Below the pieces are notes generated by a model that was not told the DNA's origin, searched no databases, and worked only from the letters and a program-made list of their open reading frames with translations. A DNA stretch of 64,000 bases, taken from Rhyzopertha dominica. Taxonomy: Eukaryota > Arthropoda > Insecta > Coleoptera > Bostrichidae. The stretch's first letter is position 1; each line of letters begins with the position of its first letter. This document shows, one piece after another, positions 24,445 to 35,979 of the stretch. Made by a program: the position numbers and the translations under genes. Location of the stretch: contig QCXZ01000086.1 in NCBI GenBank assembly GCA_025024175.1, forward strand, positions 19,310,245 through 19,374,244. Direction: 5' to 3'.

Positions 24445-25047
24445 TATACCGTAATTGTAATAAGAAGACATACGAGATTATTTGTAGATGTAAAGCAGTC
24501 TATATTTTGATTAACTTACCCAACCGCAATAATTTAAGTAGGTTGTATAACCGATGGTATTGCGTGTTGAATACTGCTCAGATCAACAGAGTATTTACAA
24601 TATAATTCTAGTTCAANTCGGACATATGACAGAAGCGAGACATATTTTTGTATGTTCAGTTGAGAATTCGAAAAGCAGTCGATAGAGCGTAAACTATATC
24701 TTTGTATTTTAAGTTGGTGTTTTGTAGTAGGTAACTACATATAAAACTCCTAAATGGTCTATACACATTAAAAAANNATATGTTAGAGATATTTGTATTT
24801 ATCCAAATCGTTTGTTAGCTTATTCCCTGAAAATAAATATTATAANTCNTGTNCTGATTTTTTTCTTTATCATAGTTTGCATCGTTGACACTATCGCTCG
24901 TTTCGATTATGCAACTTGGCAACATGGCCAAGTTAGTGTCGCCCNCTTCCGTTTGGAAGCTAGTAACCACTTTCTAAATTGGTGCGTGACGCCATTTTGT
25001 TGTTCGGCAATTAATTACTAAATTCTTAATTTTATCAAAATATCAAA
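24445..25047. other. Intergenic AT-rich DNA, likely promoter of the zinc-ribbon gene
   Basis: Contains several single-base Ns and no coding segment. The last ~150 bases are somewhat less AT-rich and probably hold the 5' UTR and promoter of the gene starting at 25048. No core promoter motif is clear. Confidence 0.35.
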
Positions 25048-25402
25048 ATGGCTAATGCGCCTGAATCAAATGCCGCTGTTGTCCCGCCACCCCGGCGCCG
25101 GCGAGCACCAAGATCGAGATCTATGCCTGATCCAGAACGACCTATACAGCAGCAACGAGAACTTGAACGGCGTCGACAGGCATATTTTGAAGGTACACAG
25201 CATGTAAAATTACATTTTATTGCCTGTAACGGAAATTTCTTATATTGCAGATGATTACGACAGCGGCATAGAGGTAGATGTGCCGGTGTACGTTCGCTAT
25301 TACTGCCCTAAGTGCCATATATTTTGGAATGTTTGCTTTGAAGAAGAGGGCGAGCGATGTCAGTTTTGCGACATCTTGGCTACAGAATGGATGGTTTATT
25401 GA
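25048..25402 (+). CDS. Small two-exon zinc-ribbon protein, 98 aa, unknown function
   Basis: Exons 25048-25192 and 25251-25402, joined across a 58-bp GT-AG intron that preserves frame (145 + 152 = 297 nt including stop). The N-terminal half is proline- and arginine-rich (PPPRRRRAPRSRS near residues 13-25), then a short charged helix (QQQRELERRR) and an acidic DDYDSGIE segment. The C-terminal half has CPKC, 16 residues, CQFC: a four-cysteine zinc-ribbon pattern. The ATG is in reasonable context (CAAAATGG). The organisation (basic tail plus zinc ribbon) would suit a nucleic-acid or protein-binding role, but I do not recognise the family and assign no function. It lies about 0.9 kb after the ORP stop and converges on the zinc-finger gene at 25.9 kb. 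Confidence 0.75.
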
Positions 25403-25539
25403 ATGAAGGCTCAAGAAGACTTCTTATCTACCTCATTTGAAGGCTGTTTGGCCATTCTGGCATCACTTATAAATTCTAAATGTTTCTGTATCACTTGCAG
25501 GTTAACGTTGTGTTCTTTGGCATATTGTATTCAAATTCG

Positions 25540-25548
25540 AATAAATAA
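25540..25548 (+). terminator. Polyadenylation signal of the zinc-ribbon gene
   Basis: Overlapping AATAAATAAA about 140 bases after the stop codon. Confidence 0.5.
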
Positions 25549-25861
25549 ATTGTAACTTTAAAGTTATACATTTTAATACAAAAACACAGTACGTACATGA
25601 ACATACAAATAAACATAACTCGATATACGAAAACAGTCATAATGAATGTATACCTTTACAACCTGAAGTAAACAAAGTACGTCCAACTAATGATAATCAT
25701 CAATAAAAGAGTAATAGTAAAGCTAAAACAATACATTTGATTTAATCATTATTGCACAGAAATAAATCCAACGAATAAAAGTTTTTACGAAACATTTACA
25801 TTTTTAACTATGAGACTTTGTATCAAATTTACGGACTCCATCTTTACCGACTAAGACTAAC

Positions 25862-25867
25862 TTTATT
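25862..25867 (-). terminator. Polyadenylation signal of the charlatan-like gene
   Basis: TTTATT on the plus strand (AATAAA on the minus strand), about 40 bases beyond the stop codon at 25906-25908. A longer 3' UTR using later signals is possible. Confidence 0.45.
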
Positions 25868-25905
25868 GAAGGTCACTTCTTTTTCATTTTTGTCTATTGA
25901 GGGTT

Positions 25906-28900
25906 TCAGTTCGGGGGAAACGTGGGAATAATAATCGGCATATGGTTGTTGATAGTCGTGTTAGTGTGGAGGAAAGAGTGATCAAAGAACGACATTCCCA
26001 GTTTATGCACACTAGCATCAGGTACAGGTGTGGCCAGGAAATTGTGCAGCTCTTCCGATACAGATACTGACAGGTTTGGTTCTTTGGTAGGCACTGACGG
26101 AATTTTATCGTTTGCTGCCTTGCGTACATGCACCCTACTGGAATGCAATACCACCTGGTACTGATGGAAAAACATCATGGTGCAGTGCTCGCACTGAAAC
26201 CTTTTCCTCCGAGAATGCCGCCAGTAGTGGTGCAATGCAAGGCTGCCCCTCGTGTGGTACTGACTTAACCCTGATGAGTTCCTGCAATAATTACAAGACA
26301 TGCCTTTCCGGGTCACAAGCTGTGCCATATATTTGTCAAAAAGCTTGACACTGAGGAAGTTGATACCCCTCCGCCACTTACGCAGCTTCCCATTCAAGTG
26401 GCGTAGTACCTCTATTTCGTCGCTGTCCCAGAACGGGAGAACAACTCTCTTAGGCTGGCTTTGCTTCCTCGACCGTTTGTTCTGTATTTCCTCCTTCGCC
26501 GTATAGAAGCCGCCCGCGTTTGAGTTGATGCTTGTCAAGGATGAATGGTTCGTCATGTGCAAGATCACAGAAGTTTGTGTCGCGAAACACTGGTGACAGA
26601 CCTGACAGGTATAGTTCAGTTGGGGATTAATGTTTTCTTTCGTATTATCATCGGATTTAGCGGGAGATGTCGTGCTGTGACAGTGCGTGTATTGGTGTGT
26701 CTCTAGTGAAGCGTCATCTTCAAATTCACAACCGCACGTCTGGCAAATAAACAGGGGTAGTTCAGTTTCATCGCCCTCCTCGTCCAGGGGGCCCCCGACA
26801 TCTCCCGCCTCAGGAAAATCCGACTGGATCCTGTGGTTCAAATTCATCCGATTCATATCTTCTCGGGAATCACACTCTGGCTCCGAACCATCACTTGCTT
26901 CCATGTAGTTGAAGAGGCGAGCCGCTCCGTGCTGCTTTGGAGCATGTGGCTTCCACTGTTTCGCATCTGCCTGTGGATGCCGGTTCGAATGTTGAAGAAT
27001 CGAAGACGCCGGTAGATCATTTTGCTTTAGGCTCGGTGAGCTTTGACTGGAAACGAATTAATGTGGTAAAGAGCCCATGTCAAAGAAGATGGAGGTTACC
27101 TAAATGAAGTGGAGGGTGTGGCAGTGTAGTTTGGATTCCGCATGTTGCTCATTCTGTTGCGTTGTTCCAAAGGACTGTAACAAAGGGAATGCCACTTATT
27201 TTGGTACTGCTAATTTACACTAAAAAACCGCTGCAAATTTAATCCATACTTCCACATCCAATTGTCAAAATGAAATTTACGCTTTTATCTCTTATATTAT
27301 ATGATCAATAATGAGGTTTATGGGCATTTTTCATCTCTACACATTTTTTGGAACAACACACAGTTCTCGTAATATTAGCAAAATCATTTTTTGTAAGTAA
27401 CTCGAATATTATTAACTTAATGAAAAAATTGCAAGAGTGCTTTTCGATCAGAAATTTGATTTTTATATAATAGCAAAATTTACAAAAATCTTCTAGACAG
27501 GGTCCAAATCCGGTTTTTTGGAAATATTTCGAAAATGTCAATTTTTTGTAAAAATTTTTCAAAACACTTGGTAAAAAATTTTATTTCTTTTTGTATTTCT
27601 AATATCTTCTAAACCACTTGCTGCACCGAAAATTTGTAGGGACGAATAATACTCGCAATTAAACTACTAATCACATACTAAAAGAGAAAAAAAATTTGCA
27701 AAAAGGATAGTTACTCCCTAGTTTCATCCCTTTCCTTAGACCCTAGTTACCCCAAATACAATAGGTCGCTTTGGGTAGTTGAGATTTATATGTATGCCAA
27801 AATTCACGTTTATAAGTTAAGTCTTTCAAAAGTTATCGCGTCCACACACAGACCAACAGACATACAGACAAGAATTTTTTGTTTCGACTATTTTATAGCA
27901 ATAAATTTTTTTTTTCGCGATACAGTAGGTACTTCGCTAAAAGCTTGCTCAATAAAGTAGTACAGTTTTTAAAATAACAAATGAACTAATGCACCTTGAA
28001 ACTCTAAGGAAATGGCAAATATCTATATCAGTTACTATTCAAACACCTTTACAGATTATATGCACATAAAATTGGTACTCCAAATTAAACGATTGCTTAA
28101 AATCCGCATTAGAAGCACTTCCAATATAATAATAAATGATCTAACAGAAAACCTTTAATCATTACTGGAAATATTTAGAAAATGGCAATACTGCAATTCA
28201 TTTTTCAGTACTGTTGTGGAAGACATGCCTTCTAAAATGTAGATGGTTTCTTGTTCCACCTAATGAAATAATATAGTTATCTTAGAAATATCTCACGATG
28301 ACCCATGAATGTCAAATTCTACTTCTTTTACACATTATTAATCTGATAATTAAAATATAAATGTAATAACAATTTTAATAGAATCCTAAAGAAGTGTTAC
28401 TAAAATTGAGCATGTGATATCAGCATTATAGTATCGGATATTTATATTTAGATAGTAATATATTTGTACAAAGAAATTTTGTATTCAAAGTCTTGAAATT
28501 CATGTTGGTATCCACCAGGGTATCATATTAGGTCTAGCTATCTAAATATGAAATCACTTAAAATATTTCCATTTGAAAATAATGGTGTATGAAATGGAAT
28601 CATAAAATGTTTGCAGTGCAGTCTTTGTCCATGTTACCCAGCATATCTGGTAAAACTACAACACAAATTTTATTTTTTATATTATCCAGAGTAAGATGGA
28701 AGAGTAATGTAAACTTCCGGTTTCATGTATTCCTACCAAAGGACTTGTTTAAGAAGTTTTAAGTTAAAAATTCTTTAACAATTCAGCAGTTATGTGTAGG
28801 AGCCTTGAATTCACATTACCTGTAGTGTTACTAATGGAATCAAATTTTAAAAAATTGCAAATAATTTTGGCCATTTTTCAATGGCTACCTTAAGCCATTG

Positions 28901-31900
28901 AAAAAGGAAGAACCTTATTATAAGATGGTTACCTAAAATACCACCTCAAATATTTAATAATATGTGTATTTTTGGTTTCATAATAGTAGAAATTATACCT
29001 GTTTACAAATCCATTATGATGAAATGTTGCATCTTCACAAAAAGAATTGGCAAAATCAAAGAAAATGAAGAACAGTGGTCAGAAATGGGCCTATTCGCTA
29101 AATTTCAATTTACGAAGAATTAAGTAGTATAGATGTTACTAGTAAACACCTTGAAAACCAAATTTAATTTGCATTTCTCGTTTTTAAACTATTGCCATCT
29201 GAAATTTGCCCGCTTTCCCTGTGTGGAGGCTAGTAATACGTAACATGCACTCTAGTCGGCCACGCCGCCTGTATAAAGCAAATGGCAATACCTGACAGCG
29301 AGGGTGCATGTGATGTATGTTAGCCTCCACACAGGGATGGCGCAGAAAAACTTTAGATGGCCATAGTGTGAAAACCATGAATGCAAATGAAGTTCTGTTT
29401 ACTGGAAGCTTATCAGTGACTTAAATACTATAGAATGATGTACAATTTACATTAAATTAAATATAAGGAGGTCCTAAGCCTATACCCAATTCAAGACAGC
29501 AGCTCATCTCATGAAGAAAAATAATGTAGCCAAACGAAGCCACTATTAAACACAGAAGCATCTAAACTAGCAATAAGCTTATCACCCAGCCAACCCAGCC
29601 TAGACCTGGCAGTATATCATCCGGGAAATGCAGAGAGAGAGAGACACAAAAAGAATACCTCAAGGAAGTCCTAAAAAGTGAAAGTAAAGATGAATACGAG
29701 ATAAACATAAACGAAGAAGCTGAAATTCAGGAACCAACCAAGAAGAACAAGGTGTGTGTAAATTAATAAAGACAGTATAGTGAAATGAAGCAGCAGCAGT
29801 AAAGAATTAGGCAAAATAATACCTATTCACAAGAAATGAGAAAAGGTTCTGTGTAGAAACTACAGATGCATTGCTCTATTAGCTAATACTTATAAAATAT
29901 ATTGTCATATATCTTAAAACGGAGTGTGAATAGTATCCCAAACATAATAGGTGAATATTGATACGATTTTACGAAAGGTAGATTGACAATTGACACAATA
30001 CACATGATCAAGAAGATTAATAGAAAAAGGCAGAGAATGCATCAACTGAAAAATACTTTTTATGGATTTTCAACAAGCTTTTGACATGATAAGGAGACAA
30101 TCCTTGCTACAAACTCTAGAAAAAACTGGATACCAACAAAAATGGTGATCCTGAAAAAACACAAAAACCATAGTAAGAAGATGCACTGGTGACACAGATG
30201 CTTTTACAATTGATCAAGGAATCAGACAAGGGGATTCCCTATCAGCTACATTATTTAATATTTTTCTAGATAACATGTAGGAAACATAAACACGACACAC
30301 AGCATAAGAAACAGAGGGGCATAGGGCTAGTTATAACAGCCAAACAAAGAAAAGAACTGGAAAAAATATATACACGGATATAGTTAAAGGAAAAAATGGG
30401 ACTAACTATAAATACACAGAAAAATAATGTATGAAAATAGTAAATTGCAGATGAAGGTTTTGAATGATGTTCTTGAAGAATTTTAATGTTTTGGAACGAT
30501 CATAACGAATAATGGAGACGGGTAATAGAAAATAAAGTAGAGAAATAAAAACATTTCAAAGAGTAAAAATAAGAATATACAAAACGGTAATAAGACCTAT
30601 AATGACATATGTAAAGACTAAACACTACGGATAGAAGAACACTCATAAGGAAATAAATATAGATGAAAAGCAAATTTAGAAATACTGGAGGAATTGGATG
30701 GAGAGGACGTTACAGTTGTGATTAGAATGGATAACTAAGTGGGAAGTGGAAGGAAGATGAAGAGGGAGAAGAAGGCCCAGAGCATGATGGCAAGACGAGA
30801 TGAAAAAGTATATTAGGGTAACAGGAGTGGTGGTGTGGCGGACAGTGAAATGGGAAGAGATTTTGGGGTGAACATGAAGGAAAACATTAAGGCGGGGGTC
30901 TCGCAAACTTAAAAATTATTGTTGGTGAAACCCGCAAAGTTCTGAATAGGATGCCAAATGCGATTCTTTAAGAGGACGTGTACCCAAATATGCTGACGTG
31001 TCTATAATAAAACTGCACTATAACTGTCATTGGGATAGCGAACGAGGAGCGATTTATTGCTTTTACACTGTTATGCGGAACGCCAGAAAAAGGGTACCAC
31101 GATATGATTACACACCTGCTCAAGAAAGGAACATTATGCTCAAATTCACTCTGATGAAATTTAGTTAGGCAGGCACTACTAAACCCACGGTGGAGCTTGG
31201 TTTTTGGAAAACGTTCTCATATTGACGATACATAGGTATTTACAAACAATTGGAACTTAATGTGTTCTGGTAATCCCCAAAAAACAAATCAAAACTGCGG
31301 GGCTAAAAGTAGCGGTCACAAACATATGCAATTTATTTGTATTTATAACGCACCGTATAATACTATTATGTCTTAAAAACTGATCCAACAATTTCCGTAT
31401 TCGTTTCTTAGACTTCAAATGATTCCTAAGATTTACACTATGTAGTTATATCTGGGAAAAAACGTAGCTTAAAAGTTATATATAAAAAACAACTAAAAAA
31501 TTAGTGCAAACAAGAAATAACACCCGTGCTTTTACGTTCTCGATAATCATCACTGTAATAGATTTATTAGGTATATTGAAGTTAAAATTCTTTAAATGAA
31601 ACAGTATCGTATGGCACTGAAAATGACAAAATAAAGCTGAAATCGTTAGCATTTTTTATTAAAATAAGAGAAATAATTTAAAATGAAGCGCGTCTTGTGC
31701 ACCTGCCCCCATTATGTTATAATTTTATTTCAGATTTTAGATGTCACATATAACCGGTGAACAAACATTTTGAATACTGATAGTTAGGTACTAACAGAAC
31801 TCAAATTGATTGCATAATACGATACATATAGGTAAACTCTGCATAGTAAAATGAATTATGGAATAAAATGTAGACATTTTTGATGTTGTAAATTACAAGC

Positions 31901-34900
31901 ACGTAAATAAAATAAAAATATTACAATATAAGTAAATTAGTAATTTGTTAAAAAACACAACTATTAAATTTATTATGGTAGAGCTCCTTTTAAAATTGTC
32001 CATCATTCTTGTATACAGGGTGTTCACGCTAACAGTGTACAATAGCTAACTTTTTTATTTGAAGTCGTAGCATAGTGGTTTAAATGGGAAAGTTTCTTGA
32101 TTTTTATAGAAAAAATTTGATGGTGTTTACAAAAAAAACAATTGAGCACCATCCGTCAAAGATATTGACTACAAGTTTGTTATTTTAAATAGAATAACCC
32201 CACTTTTTATAGCACATTCGATTAAATGCGTCGAATTAAACAAAAAAGTATTAAGGTACCACTGCCCTACAGTCATTTGTTTTTAAGATATCTCAGGTAA
32301 TATGATTAGTGTTCACGAAACAATCTACAATAGCTAACATTTTTATTTGAAATCGTAGCTTAGTGGTTTAAATGGGAAAGTTTCTGGATTTTTTGTGAAG
32401 AATTTGATGGTGTTTACAAAAAAAACAATTGAACATCATTCTACGATTTCAAATAGAAAAGTTGGCTATTGTAGACTGTTTCGTGAACACAAATCATATT
32501 ACCTGAGATATCTCAAAAACAAATGACTATAGGGTGTTGGTACCTTAATACCTTTTTATTTAATTCGACGCCCTTAATTGAATGCGCTATAATAAGTGGG
32601 GTTGTTTTATTTAAAATAACAAAATTGTAGTCAATATCTTTGACAGATAATGTTCAATTGTTTTTTTTTTGTAAAGACCATCAAATTCTCCTCGAAAAAT
32701 CAAGAAACTTTCCCATTTAAACCTCTATGCTACGACTTCAAATAAAAAAGTTAGCTATTGTAGACTGTTAGCGGGAACACCCTGTATATGTTTGCAAAAC
32801 CAATTTAGTCGCTAGTATGATACGCGGTGCAGCGTATTTATCTGTTATATTCGAACCCCTAAATCTGTTTCTTTATCAGCTTTCAAACCGAGAAGTGACG
32901 ATTAGGTTCCAGCTTTGCTACACTGTTTAGAAATACTTTTATTCAATAAATACCAGATGGCTGCTTAGGGGTTGTAAATATTTCGGCAAAAAAAATTACA
33001 GCTTTCATAAACTGTGGTGTGGTTCATTTCTGTAAACAATCATTAGGAGTTGAGCTCTAGATATAATTATAGTATTTCCATCCCTTTCTACTGCGCTGTG
33101 CAACCAATAACTACTTTTCGGCACTGTCTGTGATAAGTAAGAATCAATAACAAGGTGCACCGCCCACTCTGGGAGTGTTTCTATGCATTGAAAGTTTTTT
33201 GCATGACAAAAACTACTAATTCTTCAGTGTAATCTTTGCTCTCGTTCGGGAAGTTTGTGCTTGTGAATCAAATTGTTTTTATTATTATTAGAAAGAAAGA
33301 AAGCACAAAAGGACTTACTGAACGCCGTTTAAGTGTATATATAAGATATAACGAGACGATGGAAGGAAAAAATTGATACTAAACTGGAGGATTTCTATTC
33401 TAACTGTTTGTTACCAGAAATAATTAAGCCGTAACATCTTCATAATCGCAAAATAAAATATTTGCGTGCTGGAAAATCATAGATCAGAATTATTAGTGTT
33501 AAATATGCATGTTTTCCATTTTATACTGTGTTGTATAGCGAGTGTTATCAGTATCCGTTTTGTTGCAATACCATTGATGTGACTAAAAAGCCTGTTAATA
33601 TGAATTTATTTTTATTTCCTCCAACCATTGTTTAACATCTAAACGTGTAATATGTGATTATTTAAATTCTCTGTTGTGTTATCTAGTTTACAGTAAAAAT
33701 TGTGCTAACGCTAACAAAAGTTAAAATAAATAAATAAAAGCCAGTGATTAAAGTTTTTACAGTGTATCTTGAGTCAGCGCTTGAGACCTGTGACACGATC
33801 TAAAGTAATTTAAAGTGAACGCCTGCAATATAGGCAATTGTATGCTAAATTCCGGCAAAACATGCGTTTGTTTTATGACACGTAATTTTTTTACTATTCA
33901 TCGTAATTCATATTTCGAAGCAACCCTATAATCTAAAAGGTTCTGTCTAGGGTGGTAAGTGGCCGTATTTAACCTTTAGCTTTTCGTTTACTAGAACGCT
34001 TGGCCAATTATAACAAAATAATTAAACATATTTTTCAAAAACCGGCTAAGTACCCCGCTGGAGCAACCTTTTATCTACATAACAAAATTTAGTTCGTTGA
34101 AGTATGAGCAAAATTGGGTCCGTGAGATGTATTTGCGCAAACCTCTACAAATCAGGACGCGAATTCCCCCCTTAATGTAATTTAAAACAAACAAAAACAG
34201 TAAGAAGCTCCATCCAGAACTGAAGAACATAAATCTAGCTAGTAAGCAATTACTTTTAATATTCTGAATACCATACTATTTTTTACTTACTGATGTTCCT
34301 GCTGATGCACCGTCAACTGATTGGGATCATCTGCTAAAAAAGTGCATTTTCCACACGCTCTTTTGTTATGGACCTTCAACACGTGAGTTGCAAGTCTCTC
34401 AGACCTCGCAGCCTTATAATCACACAACCCACAAATAAACGGCTTCAAGTGTGTGTTCATGTGTCGTTTCAGGCACCAGTTGTCAACTCCCGACCAAGAA
34501 CAGTAACAACAAGTAAATCTCTTCTCTCCTTTCTTTTTATTGTTGCTCTTTGAAATGCTGTTGGCCTTGACACTATTTGGTTTGATTTCTTGCATTCCAT
34601 TGGGTCTTGAATTAACGATATTCCGTGATAAAGCATTGAAGCTGCTGGGTATAGAAAGCTGGCTGTTCATGTTGCTTAATGTTGGTGCGCTTGTTTCTGG
34701 AGTTTGTGCTCCGCTGGCATTATACTTCTGATAATATGACATTCCTGAAGCATTTTTTGGTGGATGCCTTCTTATCCGATTTAAGTCGTATGGATGTTCC
34801 CTGTGCATTCTTAAGAAATGCTTCTTGACATGATCTGCTCTATTGAACTGCTTCTGGCAAACATAACACTGGAAAGGCTTCTCTTCTCTGTGGATGTTCT

Positions 34901-35789
34901 CGTGTCTAGTGAACAAATCTCTACGATCCGTCGCATAGGGACAGTACGTGCAGCTGTATCTTTTGTTTGCAGTAGAACCCTGTGAGTCGCTTGAAGCAGG
35001 GAGTGTTTGCTGCACATTCCGATTTATGTTGTTTGTTGTGCTGCTGGTGGATTGAAAATCTTCGACAGACTGACCGTTTTGGTGCTGCATTTTCGAACAT
35101 CCGCTTTCCAACTTGGTTTTTAGCTTCTGCAGGTACCTAACAGATAAAAATGAAATTAGCACGTGATTTCTATTAGGAGTAGAGACTTACCTGGTAATTT
35201 CCTGGAGTACTGCGTTGTTTTTCAGCAATGAATCAGATGATTCTTCCGTGTTAACGTTATGTTGTCTTGTCAGGTGCATCCTGACACACCGTGCCCAGGC
35301 GCTCTCATACGGACAGTGTGAACATTGAAAAACCCTCATATTAGAATGTGTTCCCAACCAGTGTTCTGCAATCCTCGGCAGATACCCGATGCAATCGCAT
35401 TCGGCACAGCGAAAAAGCTTCTGTGCCGAATTGTAGCTAGCTATTTTTGACTGGGTCCACTGCAAACTGTCATCGCTGACCACCCATTTGTCCTCGAAAG
35501 TTGCTGGCTTGTGCTGCTGAAAAGGGGTATTCAGAATCCCAGCCGACGGAAAGCCGTTCTGCATCAAGGCAGCCAGTCCGAATGCTGTTATGTGCTCATC
35601 GGGCTTCAAGAGGGGAGCATCGACATCATAATCGATGGGAGTTAAGCCACGATCTTGGGGCATCGGAAGTCGTTCGTTTGAAGATAGTTCTGGAAGTCCG
35701 TCTTCACCATACAGTTTCCGAGTTATCTCCTTAAACATGTCCTCGTAACAGTCGATGGCACTGCCTGACATTGGCATTGCCACCTCCAT
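25906..35789 (-). CDS. chn: Multi-C2H2 zinc-finger transcription factor, probably charlatan (REST-like)
   Basis: Minus-strand coding exons: 35789-35191, 35136-34291, 27174-27100 and 27046-25906. They are joined by GT-AG introns of 54 bp, 7.1 kb and 53 bp. Phases agree at every join, giving 2661 nt, about 886 aa. C2H2 fingers have first cysteines near residues 128, 156, 262, 290, 409, 435, 461, 608, 654 and 792. One more near 758 (CNYC...HHYWRH) has wider spacing. The block around FNRADHVKKHFLRMHRE and the two N-terminal fingers resemble Drosophila Charlatan as I remember it, a REST-like repressor in sensory-organ and neural development. The ATG is preceded in frame by TGA. A good acceptor at 35817 suggests an upstream non-coding exon. 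That the 25.9-27.2 kb exons belong to the same gene rests on phase and orientation. Gene name moderately sure; zinc-finger class very sure. Confidence 0.85.
27222..27935 (+). mobile_element. Family H copy C in the charlatan-like intron
   Basis: Starts with TAAAAAACCGCTGC just upstream (in transcript sense) of exon 3. It runs through the shared AT-rich body to GCGATACAGTAGGTACTTCG, where the terminal hairpin is missing. Internal deletions are visible relative to copies B and E. Confidence 0.72.
27936..29169. other. Intronic AT-rich DNA, nothing recognised
   Basis: Part of the 7.1-kb intron. No open frame, hairpin or known element could be supported. Confidence 0.5.
29170..29388. mobile_element. 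Short inverted-repeat element (MITE-like)
   Basis: About 219 bp made almost entirely of two imperfect inverted arms. Both contain CCCTGTGTGGAGGCTA and a preceding GCCATCT. The ends are TTTGCATT and AATGCAAA-like. No clear target duplication. The 64-codon frame inside is an effect of the palindrome. Confidence 0.7.
29830..30910 (+). pseudogene. LINE reverse-transcriptase relic in the charlatan-like intron
   Basis: Plus-strand conceptual translation, with many breaks, shows FTKGRLTIDTIHMIKKI, FMDFQQAFDMIRR (block A), FTIDQGIRQGDSLSATLFNI (GIRQGD-S block), EEF-CFGTIITNNGD, KIRIYKTVIRPIMTYV and a C-terminal basic RGRRRPRAWW segment. This succession is typical of non-LTR elements of the kind ending in 'GRP...W'. 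Element type is certain; clade is not. Confidence 0.8.
30911..32013. other. Intronic AT-rich DNA, nothing recognised
   Basis: No coding segment or repeat supported between the LINE relic and the MITE at 32016. Confidence 0.45.
32016..32784. mobile_element. Mariner-type MITE with nested inverted repeats
   Basis: Begins CAGGGTGTTC, ends GAACACCCTG, with TA at 32014-32015 and 32785-32786. It is an inverted repeat of two ~300-bp arms. Its centre (around 32310-32500) holds a second, smaller inverted repeat made from the same outer-arm sequence (AGTGGTTTAAATGGGAAAGT occurs again), so the end sequence appears four times. Confidence 0.85.
32787..34286. other. Intronic/unassigned DNA near the 3' side of charlatan-like exon 2
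   Basis: AT-rich with no recognised element. Isolated GC-richer patches such as 33100-33200 show no coding evidence. Confidence 0.4.
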
Positions 35790-35979
35790 TGTTACTCAGT
35801 GCTGATGTTAGGATTATCTGCAAGCAATACGAAAATTACAAAAAATTTGTTGATGAAATAAAGAAATTCTGTTGTATTAGAAGCATTCTAAAAAACTTGG
35901 ACAAGGTAAATACATTTTTGGATCAATTTGAAGAATATCAGTTGTTACAGAAACATACAATGTAGTCAGTACAGATATA

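Noticed and set aside
34368..34731. Plus-strand frames over the zinc-finger exon
   Set aside because: They are antisense to the well-supported minus-strand coding exon.
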